Below, piece by piece: positions 1-11,329 of a stretch of 64,000 nt of DNA. Within the stretch, counting starts at the first letter, position 1; every line of letters starts with the position of its first letter. The position numbers were made by a program, and so were the translations under genes. Under the pieces are notes generated by a model. The model was not told the origin of the DNA and searched no databases. It was given only the letters and a program-made list of their open reading frames with translations. Origin of the DNA: Lasiodiplodia sp. COLG20 (taxonomy: Eukaryota; Ascomycota; Dothideomycetes; Botryosphaeriales; Botryosphaeriaceae); contig VNWV01000001.1 in assembly GCA_009801085.1 (NCBI GenBank), forward strand, positions 3,534,001 to 3,598,000, given 5' to 3'.

Positions 1-828
1 TTATGCCTGGAGCAGAAGGGGAAGAGCAAGCGCGCTAGTCCCAAAGCGGCTAGACGGGTGTTGACGGCACCTGCCCGTGTCGTACTCATCCTGCAGCGCA
101 TGCGCCAACCGAGTGCCCAGCACGGGAAGTGAAGCCACTGACGTGCAGAAGGTCGGCCGAGACCTTGCAGCTTCGCGAGCACTAGAAAACTTCGCGAGAA
201 GAACCTTGGGGACGCCGCGCACATTGCACATTGCCATAAGAAGCACAACTTTGGTATAAGGGTCCGACTATAATAACATACGTGGCACCGGCGCTCTACC
301 GCTGTTGGCAGGCGCGATGACCAAGGGGGGTATTCAGTGCTTTCTTTCGGTAGCTCAATACATCACCATTCACCTTCTCAGATTCACGCCTCGGCCTGCC
401 GCATCACCGCTTCGCGCCTTTGCTCAACCGCCTGAGAAGCTCCGTACGCGGCGCTAGTCGAATAAAATACGCTGCACGTACATAAATGTGGGAGGGAACT
501 ACCAATAGTATGCTTTAGACCTAATACCGCGAATAGAAGAAATTCTTTGAGAGTATGGCTCATCTTCACATTTTTCAAGCACCGCGCAAATCAGAACCTC
601 ACTTGAAAGCACGAGAATGGGATTCTGCTTTCAAATATCCATTTTTAGCTCCCAGTAGACGCTGATGAGACTCCGAAAAATCTGCGTCTTCCGCTAGAAT
701 GTTCGGGGATGCGTAATCTCGAGGTGGTGGAGCAGTTCATTCAATCGAGAAGCGCAGGAAGCCTTTACCGCGGCCAAGTCTTCCACAAAGTTGAGGGTGA
801 CACTGTGAGTTTAAAATGAATATAATAC
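1..828. other. stretch without a supported gene
   Basis: Only short reading frames without recognisable domains or convincing splice pairs are present. The longest, on the minus strand at the left edge, could be the end of a gene cut by the window, but nothing in its sequence identifies it. Confidence 0.4.
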
Positions 829-1307
829 TTAAAGCTGATCGCCAACAGAGTGACTGTTTTCCAGCTTGGCATCGCAGTTGCCGAAGCTGTGTGCGTCAGT
901 CAGAAGTCGAAGAAAAGGTGTGTGGGAGCACCTTACCGGACCTTCTGCCTGCGCACCCGTTCTCCCATTGTGTTCATGATCTTGGTGATGAACTCCTGAG
1001 TGGAGGTAAGTTGGGCACCTAAAATTTCGATCCGCGCCTTGCTTAGCTCAGCGGTAGCCTCGATGACATCTTTGTCTTGCTTGGCTTGATCCACAGCCTT
1101 GGTGAGGTTGGTGGCAGCTCGGGCGATGAGGGAAGCGTTTTTGATGAGCTCGATGCAGGCTTGGCCGATTGGTGCGCTGCCATCCTCGAAGCAGCTTGCG
1201 ATGTTCGTAGTAGCATCAACCATGGCAGCAATATCTGGAAGCTTGTCGTGCTGGCCTCCAACTTCGGTGGAAAGCTTGTTAGCGCCAGGCAGAGGATTGA
1301 TCTCCAT
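829..1307 (-). CDS. small orphan protein, two exons
   Basis: Reads from ATG at 1307. Exon 1 is 1307-937; a 50-bp intron at 936-887 has a GTAAGG donor, a CTGAC branch-like site and a CACAG acceptor. Exon 2 is 886-829 and ends in TAA. The predicted protein has 142 residues, is hydrophilic and probably mostly alpha-helical. The middle is rich in Ala, Lys, Glu and Asp and looks coiled-coil-like. There is no signal peptide or membrane segment. I do not recognise a family. The helical character resembles N-terminal domains of some fungal NACHT proteins, but no NACHT follows, so that is only a thought. The splice signals and the long open frame support it being coding. Confidence 0.45.
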
Positions 1308-2664
1308 TGCAACGGTGAGAGAATGAAGAGTTGCGAGTTATCGGAGCTATAGCAGTGTCTTGGGCGAGGATGCAGACGGGAGGAGCTGATGCAGTTCCGC
1401 AGTTGCTTCCCCGATCCACGTTTCCGAGCATCCACCGGTATCGAAGATTAAGTCTACTCTAGAAAGGCTTAGTGCCTCTGGAGAAGGTACGCAAGACGAT
1501 CCATAAGATATCTACGGGGAAGCGTGGAATATTTACGCTACTACAGCAAATAGAAGCAAACAACGAACAAAGAGGCGAATATCATGGAATTATCTAGATA
1601 TTCTGCCAGTCTCTCTACGTGGAAAGCTAGAGCAAATATTTAGACGTACTTCACGAAGTATGTCACAACATTTTCACCCCACTATGGAGCATCCGTTATA
1701 CGCGTTTAAGAGTGTTGTAAAATTGTGCAACATCCTGCCTTTCAGTGTGCATGCCACCACCTACATGCCGTTCTCTGGAAATTTCTTCCGAAATTTGCCT
1801 CCTGTCCGCTTCACTTCTTAGCCTTTATAAGCTATGTGCACCAATATGTTTCTTAAAGTGACCGCGTCGTTGTAAAAGCCGCAGTCTCAACGAAACCCGT
1901 TCACGCGAAACCTCTAGGGACTAAACACACATTGCATTGCGAATTAAGGTTACTACATCACATACGTACTCGCGCATGGAGAATAGAGACATGCACGATA
2001 CATAACTGTATCGAATAACTAATTGAACTTTTTCTCTCTTTTAACTTTATTCACAAATATGCTTGGGGCAAAATCATAGACTCAGCGAACGAACCGTTAA
2101 AACTTTTGAAATAAAGCGTTTGCTGCGTGTCAGCACCTAGGGGTCCTATTTAATACTCGGTCGTACCAAGCTTGAGAAAAACCCCCAGTGAAGAGGAACC
2201 TTACATTTGAATATTCCCGATAATTATTGCGAATATTTCAGCACTGACAAGTACAATGAGAGTGTTTATCTCGTGTAATTTGATCAAAATAGGTTCCCAT
2301 CTCTGTCATCGACCTTTATTTGCATGCTATGGAAGCTACAAACCACGGCTTGCAGACTACATGAAGCACTTGCAAGATCTTGCGGCAGCGTGAATTCTTA
2401 TTCTTCTATTTTCGAAAGCTATCTTTCAAGCATGATTGTGCAGATCCGACTATTTCCGAACTTTTCCCGAACGGGAAATTGGCCGACAAAAATTTCTCCT
2501 GCTTCACCCACACGTCTCACGTTCCTTTGAAAACGCTCTGGGGTCTTCCGGAGTGGCCTATATATGTACTGGGATAGGTCTGAGATTTGTATTGTATATA
2601 ATGCACTCAGAAATTTCAAGTGTCATCAACGACCTCAGGAACACCATCAGTTCTTGATTACGTC
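1308..2664. other. AT-rich gene-free stretch
   Basis: About 1.35 kb with frequent stops in all frames and no recognisable gene, repeat array or RNA. It separates the small orphan gene from the tRNA-Lys gene. Confidence 0.5.
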
Positions 2665-2755
2665 GCCCGGCTAGCTCAATCGGTAGAGCGTGAGACTCTT
2701 AAACACTCTCTAGAGTGCTATCTCAAGGCTGCGGGTTCGACCCCCGCGTTGGGCT
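2665..2755 (+). tRNA. tRNA-Lys(CTT) with intron
   Basis: The acceptor stem pairs GCCCGGC (2665-2671) with GTTGGGC (2748-2754), including two G-T pairs, and T2755 is the discriminator. The anticodon stem is TGAGA/TCTCA around the loop CTCTTA+A; CTT at 2698-2700 decodes AAG (Lys). An 18-nt intron (2702-2719) sits directly after position 37, the canonical nuclear site, leaving a 73-nt mature tRNA. The T arm carries GGTTCGA. A and B box promoter elements are internal. Confidence 0.93.
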
Positions 2756-3630
2756 CAATTCCCACATCTTTTTGTCTTGTTGAAGTCTGGCGGAGGGGGC
2801 CTGACAACTTTTTTTTTCGCCGCACGGCGTTCCTTCGGCGCCAGATACCACCGACTCATGCATGCAGAGGACTTGCTAAGACCATTTCCTCTGTGTAGTT
2901 GAATACGACTAGACTGAGCTGACAATATGTACCCTTTCTGGATATCTGAATCTTGACATCTTACTCTCTGACATCCGCTTGACCGCTCTCCCTAATTCAT
3001 TCATTGGATCTTAACCAACGTTCTTTTGTCAGCCTTGGAAGATGTCACACTATCTACTCGAGTAGTCTTCCGGAGATCAAACGATAGATTCAGTGTCTGC
3101 CAACGGTTGCATCTACTAATAGCTATTCTGCATTGTGATACCGAGGGTGTTCTCGCTCTCCTGAGGTAACAGTAACGAGCTATTGAGCTGGATACGTGAA
3201 TATACAGCCGGAAATTTAAACAATAGCTAGTGTCGCTGTGGCTGGTGCCCCGCTCGCGATGTGTCGAGGCAAAGTTAGCTGGATATGACTGATTTCTCGT
3301 CGAAGATGATTTCAAGAAGACGAGGCAGATGTCATCTGCCTTGAAAGAGTTGAGAATTTCCTGCCATATCATCCATTCCTTCGCACTTTGCTAGTATACA
3401 ATTAATTCCCCCTGTTCACCAAGCAACATCCCTATATCAATACAGTAAGGAGCTCCACAAAAAGCCCCGCTCAATGCTTTTTTTGAACCTGCAACACGAC
3501 CATTGAGACACCAGTTCTCCCTAACACCCGCTAATGACCCCAGAGTCGATAAACCCAAGAACCAGATACCAAATCCAACTTTTGTCGTCCATTATTAGTA
3601 CAATCCCTTTTTCCGTCATTCCGATTAAAA
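2756..3630. other. stretch without a supported gene
   Basis: An open frame of 123 codons on the minus strand (3001-3372) has no recognisable domain and an unconvincing composition. Nothing else stands out. The end of this stretch is probably the 3' flank of the transporter gene on the minus strand. Confidence 0.4.
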
Positions 3631-5156
3631 TTATAGTTTCTTCCGCAAATCTTTATCGCAAAGCCAGCGTCCAAGAAAAAGAAGACCGCCGCCAACAATA
3701 AGCGTCACGCCCTATGGATAATCGTTAGCAGAGTCACTATTTAAGGGCGCTAAGAAGCTTACCGTAAAGAGTATCATGTTCGTGTAACCATCAGGCGAGC
3801 TCTCATCAAGAAGACATCCGGCAATGGGCGAACCCATGAGGGTCGCCAACGCCGTAAGTGTAAAGAACGCGCCAATCCTAGCACCGATCTTATCATCCGG
3901 CAGAATCTGGGCAACGGCAGGAGGAGTGACACTGATAAAAACGCCCGAAGTAAATCCGTAAAGGCAAGCAAACACCATGATCATGGCAATACCCTGATCG
4001 GGCAGCCACAGTGCGAAGCTCAATACTCCAGACAGGATCGTCATCGGGTAGAGGAGGTTCAGACGGCCGGTCTGGTCGGCAGCCCAGCCACCAAGGATCC
4101 GTCCGAAGAAGCTTGAGCCATTAAGTGCCGGAAGGAGGTAACTGTGAATAGAAGCAGTGGGGTAACGAAGTAATGCGTAAGATCCTATCATGTCAAGTTA
4201 GCGATATGCTTGGAAGAAGACAACTGGAGACTTACCGATGTAGTAGTTCGGAACGTAAAGACCGAGGGTAGCCACGAAGTTTCCAATAGCCAGCACAAGA
4301 TAGCGCGGGTCTTTGTATCCGTTGAAGTCGAGAAGACTGGACACGATAGATGTTGTCGGCGGCTTGGGGGCTTCTTTCGTGCGTGAAACGGCCATGGCAA
4401 CGAGGTAACAGACGAGCAGTAGAAGGGCGACTACACGCACGGCCCAGCCGAAGCCAATCTTGGGAACGAGGTACGACAGAATGATAGGTAGCAAAGAGCC
4501 GCTGATGCTGCTGGCGCCTGACACGATGCCCATGGTGAGCGCCCGGCGCTGTTTGAAATGCTGGCCTACAACTGCCAAGGCGGGTTGCGTGTTGAACGCC
4601 ACGGCGATACCGAACAGAACGCCCTGAATCCATTAGAGGTGGTTCGATTGGGAGAATGCAGAGTAGTTGCACATACCTGAAACACAAACGGTTGCCATAA
4701 GACTCCGGGCTGGGAGAAAGATAGTCCGATGAGTGAGCCGCAACAACCCAAGGCGGCGGCAGGGTAGATCCACTGGTACGGTTAGCACAAGGAACCCATG
4801 CGCAGATCACTGATGATGTAATATACCTTCAGACCAAAAATGTCGGATAAAGCACCAGCAATTGGTGCTATCACGTACATGAGTGATATCTGCAGGGTCC
4901 CGATAAAGGCGATAGTGGAGGGTGGGTACTCGGGTAGGTAGTGCGTCTGGTAGTAGTCCTGGAAGAAGCCGAAGCTGTTTGTAACGCCGAAAGAGGCAAA
5001 GTAGACAAGAGACGAGCCGAGAACGGTTAGCCAAGCTCGGACGTTGTCCTCGCCCAATGGTGCGTCTTCAGGGTCCACCACATCGCTGGAAACTGTCACT
5101 TCGACACCTTTTTCCACCTCTTTCATCGTTGGGATTTCTTCGAATGAGTCCGACAT
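3631..5156 (-). CDS. MFS transporter, monocarboxylate (MCT)-like
   Basis: Five exons: 5156-4827, 4772-4677, 4623-4236, 4184-3763 and 3711-3631. All introns are 47-54 bp with GT/AG ends, several with CTAAC-like branch sites. The joined frame encodes 438 residues. An acidic cytosolic N-terminus of about 40 residues is followed by about 12 hydrophobic segments. The first begins with an NVRAWLTVLGSS motif and SFGVTNSFGFFQDYY, matching the MCT-family TM1 pattern. A cytosolic loop of about 30 residues (TKEAPKPPTT region) separates the two six-helix halves. Family members move monocarboxylates, riboflavin or other small solutes across the plasma membrane; the substrate cannot be read from the sequence. 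Length and layout are normal for fungal MCT-like porters. No pathway neighbour suggests a substrate. Confidence 0.9.
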
Positions 5157-6720
5157 TTCCGCAAAGCGGCTTGATGTAGGAATGACGGATAGTGAGGAGC
5201 AGACTGACGATGGATGAAATCATTTTGCGATGGCATGGAAAAATAAAAGGTCGACTTGCTCACATCCAAGTTGCTATCACGTAACAGTTCCAAATTACAG
5301 CCCAACAGAGTCTGCATTGAGGCTGCTCACGCCCAGCGCCCGTATGACCGCTGCGTAAGCGCCGTGAGAGTGCCGGTATTGAGAGTAACTCAACATGGGC
5401 ATCGTTTCCAGCCGCCGTGATTCAAGCCAAGATCTAGACTGGACCACAGGAAGTTTTGTCCGCTTTAGGCTACCACGATCGCGGACAATGCTTAAAGGGA
5501 CGACGAAATTGCGGTTTAGGAGTCTCTGGGGTCGGAATTTGGCCGAGGCGGGCCGGTCCGTGGGTCTGTCGGACCCTTCTCGATTTCCTCGCTAAGTAAT
5601 TTTTAGCTCGTCTCCTTACTAGCCGAACCATTCTCTCGGACCGCCACCGGCCGCGGTAGATCTCGCATGGGCTCACGTGGCGTGCTCAGGGTCTATTTTA
5701 TATTTGCACTTGTTCGTTCTGAGTTTTCATCACGTACAAGTAACTGATGGAGCCCAACTAGAAATGCCACACAGCTTCGAGACCGACCTGGATCTCCTGT
5801 CTTAGAAATGAGCTTGTCGTGCTCGACTGCCAACGGGACCTCGCGATGGTGTGGGCTCTCCTGACTCTACGCGTCGGTCACGATCCACTCGTATACACCA
5901 GCTCTTACCTCCGAACTATCCACGGCCAATCACGCAAGAGCGTGCTGATCATCCGCAGCTATCCGGGTAGCTATGTTCGCGCGCACATACCATGCTCCTT
6001 CTTGAGTTGGTCCTTGCGCCAACAGGGATGATGGTTACCGAAAGTGCGAGAAACATCCTCAGATAAATCTGATTCATTCTTCCCCCTCGTTTCACGTCGG
6101 GGAGAATATGAAGCGCTGGTATTGCTGCGGGCATGGAAATTTTTCTCGCGACAACTGACCTTTCGCCCCACACTTTCGCAACCCCGCAGGAGCTTCTTCC
6201 TGTAACGGGACAACATTTCCAACCGAAAAAGTTTGATGTGCATAATTACAGGGGATTAATACGTCGCAGGAAGCGGAAGGATGTGCAAAAAAGACTCGGA
6301 GGCTCCGAATGAACAGAGGTATGTCGAAGCGTCCTAAGATTTTGCTGGCCAAATACACGTCTCTGCACTCGTAATGACCCTGTCGCGTAGCAATGCAAGA
6401 TGAAACGCTTCAAACTTCCTGATGTCTGATTCAAGATGAAGCCGTCGTTATTTTTGCCAGTCACATGGTATTCCCTAATCAAGTCATGAGCTCCGATCTC
6501 GCTGTCGGACAACCAACGAACAGTGAGGGAGGCTGCTCCACCTCGTAAAGTTAAAACAACGATTCTCTTCCATGAAGAATGGCGCAATTCCAGGATCATA
6601 ATTGGTCATGGCAGCTAATTTTGCAGGTCACGGAACTCACATGGCCCATTGTCATCACTCTTCACCTCCAGAGTAATACTCGAGAAGCTGTTTCATTGGT
6701 AGGACAGTCTTTTCCTTCTA
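5157..6720. other. stretch without a supported gene
   Basis: Contains the upstream region of the MCT-like gene and the region downstream of the decayed NACHT-ankyrin gene. Open frames of 60-117 codons occur (for example 6246-6599, minus), but none shows a domain. Part of it may be further eroded sequence from the pseudogene. Confidence 0.4.
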
Positions 6721-8700
6721 TTATCCACTCGATGGATGTTGAGCACAATCTAAAGCTGTCTTCCCACGGTTGTTGAGCTTTCTGAGTGATGCCCCATGGT
6801 CTAACAAGCTCTTCGCAATTGCAACGTGGCTTCTTCCAGTTGCGTAACGAAGTGGCGTTTCTCCATACCTGTCCGGTAACGATGGGTCGCCATTTCTTTG
6901 CAAAAGCATCTCCTGTGCTTGCAATTGGCCTCGCTCGGGGGCCACGTGAAGTGCAAACTTTTAATGGCCCCCACTCGCCGCGTTGACGTTGGCACCTTTG
7001 TCAAAAAGTAACCGAACAACCTTCTCGCTATTGCCGAATGAAGCAGCTTGTAGAGCATTCCCGAAGCTTCTGCAGCTGGCGTTCATATCGGCACCATTGC
7101 TAAGGAGTGTCAGAACAACCCTCTCATGTCCTTTGAATGAAGCGGCTCGGAGAGGACTGTCGAAGTAACCCCCGGTGGCGTTGCCCTGAGCACCATCCCT
7201 GAGGAGGGACCTGACGGAAATTTCCAGACCACCAAGCGATGCATAATACAGAGGCGAGGCTGTGGCCTTCGCCTTTTCAGATGATTTGTCGCCTAAATTG
7301 TCGCCAGTGTACAGCAAGTACCAGCCCTCGTATGAGTGCTCCGTTGAGCAAAACTCTAATATGAGTGCACGGAGACGCTCGTCACTCTTCTCGGCCAGAG
7401 CAGCAAAGCTCATCCAGTGATCAGCAGTGAACTATGCCAACGGAAATGATTGCCAGATTCTGTCTGGAGGGATGTCGGTATTCAACGCCAGCAAACAGGA
7501 TAGACAGACCCGTGAAATGGCCGCACTGGAATTGATGCTCGAAAACAGTCCCGACATATCTCTCTGAGCAAGGTATTCCTTGACGGTGAAATGCGCAAGT
7601 CGTATTTCAGTTGTTGTTGCATCCTCCACGGGATCTTTCTTTTCTTCAACCGTGACCAAGCTCTTGAAATAACTCAGAATCTCACTAGAAATCGGCACCC
7701 TGCCGCTTGGATCAAACCGCTGTTGGCTTTCCAGGTCCACGGCAATGGCATGAACTATTTCAGGGAGGGACAATGAGTTTTCCGCAAAGGCTACAAACTG
7801 CAAAATACGCCCTGTTTGGTTCGCATACTCCGGAGGTATTCCAGCCAGTACTCGAGCGTAGGTCTCATCAAGAGACCGAGGTAACGACTGGAGTGTATTT
7901 TGCAACGCCGAATAATCAAGACAGTTTTCAAGGGCATCAAGCCGGCAGGCGGCCCAACGGAACCTATATTCCAATTAGAAAATCAAAGCAGTGCTTGTCC
8001 TGGTAGTACTGACATGCCATTAGCATCCATGACTAGAGTAGTCTCGATCTCGGTTTGACTGTCTGGCTGGGTCTGCCACCGTTCCAGGCTTCCTGACTCT
8101 TGTCGAAATAAAAGCACGTAAGTTGATTGTGATCAACTCGCTTTGAGTTGGGATGACGCCCTCGTTGCGAGCCCAAACGGCTATGGATAACTCGATATCA
8201 TGCTCGAGTCTGCTTGTGACAAGCAGATGGACCTTTCTCTGTTGACGACAGATGTACTCAATCCATGAAGGCAGTCCACTGCGCATCTTTCACTCATCAA
8301 GCGCATCTAGGACGATCCGAACTTCTCCTATTTGGCATAACATGTCTTCGAAGATTTTGCAAAGCATTTCAGTGTTTAACTTTTGTTCGTCTTTGTTCTC
8401 GAAAAAGAGGTAAAGCGTGTCAGTGTCGCTTTGAACTTGTCCTACTCTGCGGTAGAGCTGACTGATGACTGAACGGAGGATCTCTTCGAAGGATTGTTTA
8501 CGGTTGTCAATAAAATCGCCTTGGGAACAGACTTGGCTTCTCTGCAGATCCTCGGCGATGATGCAACCCCAGAATAGTCTTGCCGAATCCAGGCATTCTA
8601 TGGAGACAAAGAAGTGAATATTTCTCCAGCTTCCACGTTGAGCATGCCGCACTTTGGATAAACCATTCTCTGCAAAGGACCTGTGCTAATCAGTGACACT
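6721..8700 (-). pseudogene. decayed NACHT-ankyrin (NLR-like) gene
   Basis: Minus-strand coding similarity reads in order: a Walker A-like PGFGKTIL (about 8594-8570), a NACHT segment ending in the Walker B-like VLDALDE (to 8290), the TSRLEHDIE segment, then FRWAACRLDALENC after a plausible 50-bp intron (8013-7964). The segment with SLDETYARVLAGIP and LAHFTVKEYL (7962-7435) and ankyrin-like repeats (7413-6721) follow. This is the domain order of a fungal NLR. At least five lesions break it: a +1 shift just after Walker A (about 8567-8572), TGA at 8292-8290, a frameshift near 8090-8105, TAG at 7434-7432 and TAA at 6963-6961. The N-terminal effector part is not recognisable and the 5' limit is approximate. 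It is very probably non-functional, though a truncated product cannot be excluded. Confidence 0.82.
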
Positions 8701-9242
8701 GCATCAAGGCGACATGTCTTACCACTCCCATATGAAATTCTGGGAAACATGACGAACATCCTGAAAGACAGAGTCTAGAAGATTCAATTATCCCCCCTCT
8801 GATGCCTATCTACACTAATCAATCTACTAACTACGCTTCCTTTGAATTACATGCATCTGTTCGGACAGCTTCGATCTATGGTATAACAGCCCGCCGGAGA
8901 CACTTTTCTGCTCCGAAATATACAGATTGGAGCCCCCGGGTGTTCTCACTTCAAAATAAGGCACCCCTCCTACCGCCGTCGCTGTGGCTGCAGTCTTCCA
9001 TGGCATTGTGTCTCCTTAACACTGTCTAGCTGTTGTTCGGGTTTTGTTTTCACCGTTCCCAACGCACCCCAGCCAGCCGTGCCGTTCTTGCAACAGCTTT
9101 CTATCAACACAACTGTCCTCCGCCTTTCAACTGGCATTATCAGCTCATCTGTTACTCGCTCCTCATTGTTGTACAGTATAGAAGCCCAAAATCCTGGGCG
9201 AGATTCACCAACACCCCATCAGCTCCTCCAAGGAGCTCAACA
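8701..9242. other. stretch without a supported gene
   Basis: Upstream of the NACHT-ankyrin pseudogene and of the tRNA-Asp gene. A pyrimidine-rich tract is visible, but no coding or RNA signal is supported. Confidence 0.4.
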
Positions 9243-9333
9243 TCTTCGATGGTCTAGTGGTGATGATTTCCGCTTGTCAAAGCAGCTGCTCTAGCAAGCG
9301 CGGGAGACCGGGGTTCGATTCCCCGTCGGAGAG
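9243..9333 (+). tRNA. tRNA-Asp(GTC) with intron
   Basis: The acceptor stem pairs TCTTCGA (9243-9249) with TCGGAGA (9326-9332), and G9333 is the discriminator. The D arm contains TGGTCTAGTGGTGATGA. Anticodon stem TCCGC/GCGGG surrounds the loop TTGTCA+C, with GTC at 9276-9278. A 19-nt intron (9280-9298) follows position 37. The T arm is GGGGTTCGATTCCCC. Removing the intron leaves 72 nt. The gene has internal polymerase III promoter boxes. Confidence 0.92.
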
Positions 9334-11329
9334 ACTCTTCTTTTGCTCCGCTGTTGTCTGTATATAGCTCGGGCGTGGTGTTGATAATTTTTTTGGAGGC
9401 GTTTTGGTCAGGGCGCTGGACGGTCCGGGCGTGGACCGTGCGTTGAGCCCGCTAATTCGCACGCCTCTATGCCTTTTTCACTCTTAGTGATTGATAGCCG
9501 AGAAAGAGGCCGGTGCTTTTGATCCGGCTGGATGGTAAATTGGTGCTGGTGATGGTTGGGTGGTGGCGAGTGAGTGGCAGGCATGTTAGCGAAATATCGG
9601 GGCTTGTTAACGCGGCCCCCCCCCCCCATATTGATAACGTGCCCCCCCCTAAATGTCCGTGCATGGCTGAGACTTTCGCTCCCTCCTCGCATTCTAACTA
9701 AATCCTTGCCAGAAATGAAAATTTCACGCGTTTGGCAAGAACTTTTCCCACCACCAAATCTCTCGGTTAGGATTTAGTAAGAGTTTAGGGTCAGTTAGAT
9801 AGTTAGGGTTAGAGGATTAGGAAGCTCGCATAGGAGATTTATCTCCGATTAATTGCGAGCCCTTAATCCCCTTCTGAATGCGAGTTTTAGCGGTGGGAAG
9901 GAGGGTGATGTATGTAAGTGGGCGAGGGATGAGCGAAAGTCCCAGTGCGATGAAGTCCAGCAAATCGTCTCCACGCGTCATTTAGCCAAGAAGTTGACGG
10001 CTTATATCGCACGTTGCCTCTATATTTATATTTTGTAGATTAGGATAAATTTCGGCCATAAAGAAAACCATGCCGAGCTTGACTAGAATGATATCACCGG
10101 ATACACCCGGGCAAGAACTTTTTTGTTTAGACCAGTTAAACACACTATAATCAGAGTTATAAGTAATGTCAGCGCAGCGCCAATGATTTTGTAAACTAAT
10201 CTCTATTTTTTATACAAAACACGATTTTCTCGGGCATTCCGTCTACCTTATCAATCCTACTTAGCGTGGTGCTAACATCACTTATACCTCCGACAACAGT
10301 ACTGCGCAATAGAGTACGTACGAGCTATCTGCGGAACTAGTTTTCTTAACCCTTATTTAAATTAGCAGTAAAAATTTCTCATCGTATCTTAGCTTAATGA
10401 TAATTCAATAATAAAACGAAATTTTATACTGTCACGACTACAAAAGCCGAATAATTACAAATCTGTTGCTTATAGATCCCTACACGACTTAGGGAATATG
10501 TACAAGACAGTAAGAGGGAACGGAAAAGATCCGAGTAGCTCATGTATCTAGCATTCTTTTTCTGTAGAACATAACCGAAGTGGCTACTTTGTACCCATTT
10601 AACACGTATGTGATTGTGTCGATCCAGGTGGGGCGGCTGAAAAATGTCCCAGCCATCGGCAATCCGTTTAACAAGTTGCAGCACGGAACTCCGCACTCCG
10701 AATACCAATTCAGATAGGGTCTACATCGGATGAAGCTCGCTTATCTCTGTTGTGTACTTCTTTTTCAGCTACCATAATAAATTTGGTCTCCAGCTCTATG
10801 TTTTATAGCGGGTTCTGCAATGTTGGGTTTCTGCTAGCCGCCACACACCACACAGCTGTGTGGCCAACCTCCCAACTAGTCGGACGACTGGTAGTCTGTG
10901 GCGTCGTGTGTTATTTCCGATAGCGCCATAGGCGTGTTATGGCTGCTGCTATTAAAGACAGGGGGCTGCCACGCGCAGATAATCATGGGTGAGGGCGCAT
11001 TCTCGCCGCGATCGACATTCAGCTGTACATCGCTTCAGCCTCACGGTTTTACCGGAAGAAGCAAGCATCACACCGAAATTTCTTCTCGTACAATCGCTTC
11101 CGTATCTCGGTATGATAAGCGAGCTGCTCTTCTTTATGGGAGCTTTTTGCTGTCTTAGGCAGGACTGCTTGCATGTCCCTGCGCCTCGAATCTTTTGAAG
11201 ATAGTGCGAATTTGGGGGCCAAATTCGGCCCCCACCGGCCAGAGCCTCGAGATGCGTCTCATTATTTCAGAGGCTTCCCGCTCACAATCTACGCTACGAA
11301 CTTGCCTCATTTCATTCGCATCATCTACA
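9334..11329. other. gene-poor, repeat-like tract
   Basis: No supported gene. The left part holds a C13 run near 9621, a degenerate TTAGGG-like tract (9764-9821) and a long imperfect hairpin (9814-9870). From about 10.0 to 10.9 kb the sequence is clearly AT-rich with dense stops in all frames. This may be an eroded repeat, but no transposase or reverse transcriptase frame is visible. The last few hundred bases are the 5' flank of the NLR gene that starts at 11330. Confidence 0.5.
9814..9870. repeat. long imperfect inverted repeat (hairpin)
   Basis: The left arm (GGATTAGGAAGCTCGCA, then GGAGAT) and the right arm (ATCTCC, then TGCGAGCCCTTAATCC) pair over about 22 positions around a two-base centre, with a short bulge. 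It lies right after the TTAGGG-like tract. It may be the palindromic end of an old mobile element. Confidence 0.6.

Noticed and set aside
6246..6599. 117-codon frame downstream of the NACHT-ankyrin pseudogene
   Set aside because: It shows no ankyrin pattern or other domain, so it was not added to the pseudogene.
9764..9821. Chromosome end (telomere)
   Set aside because: The TTAGGG-like units are degenerate and coding genes continue on both sides. At most it is an internal telomere-like tract.
10424..10708. 94-codon open frame on the minus strand in the AT-rich tract
   Set aside because: No recognisable motif and no splice partners. It could be a transposon scrap, but nothing supports it.
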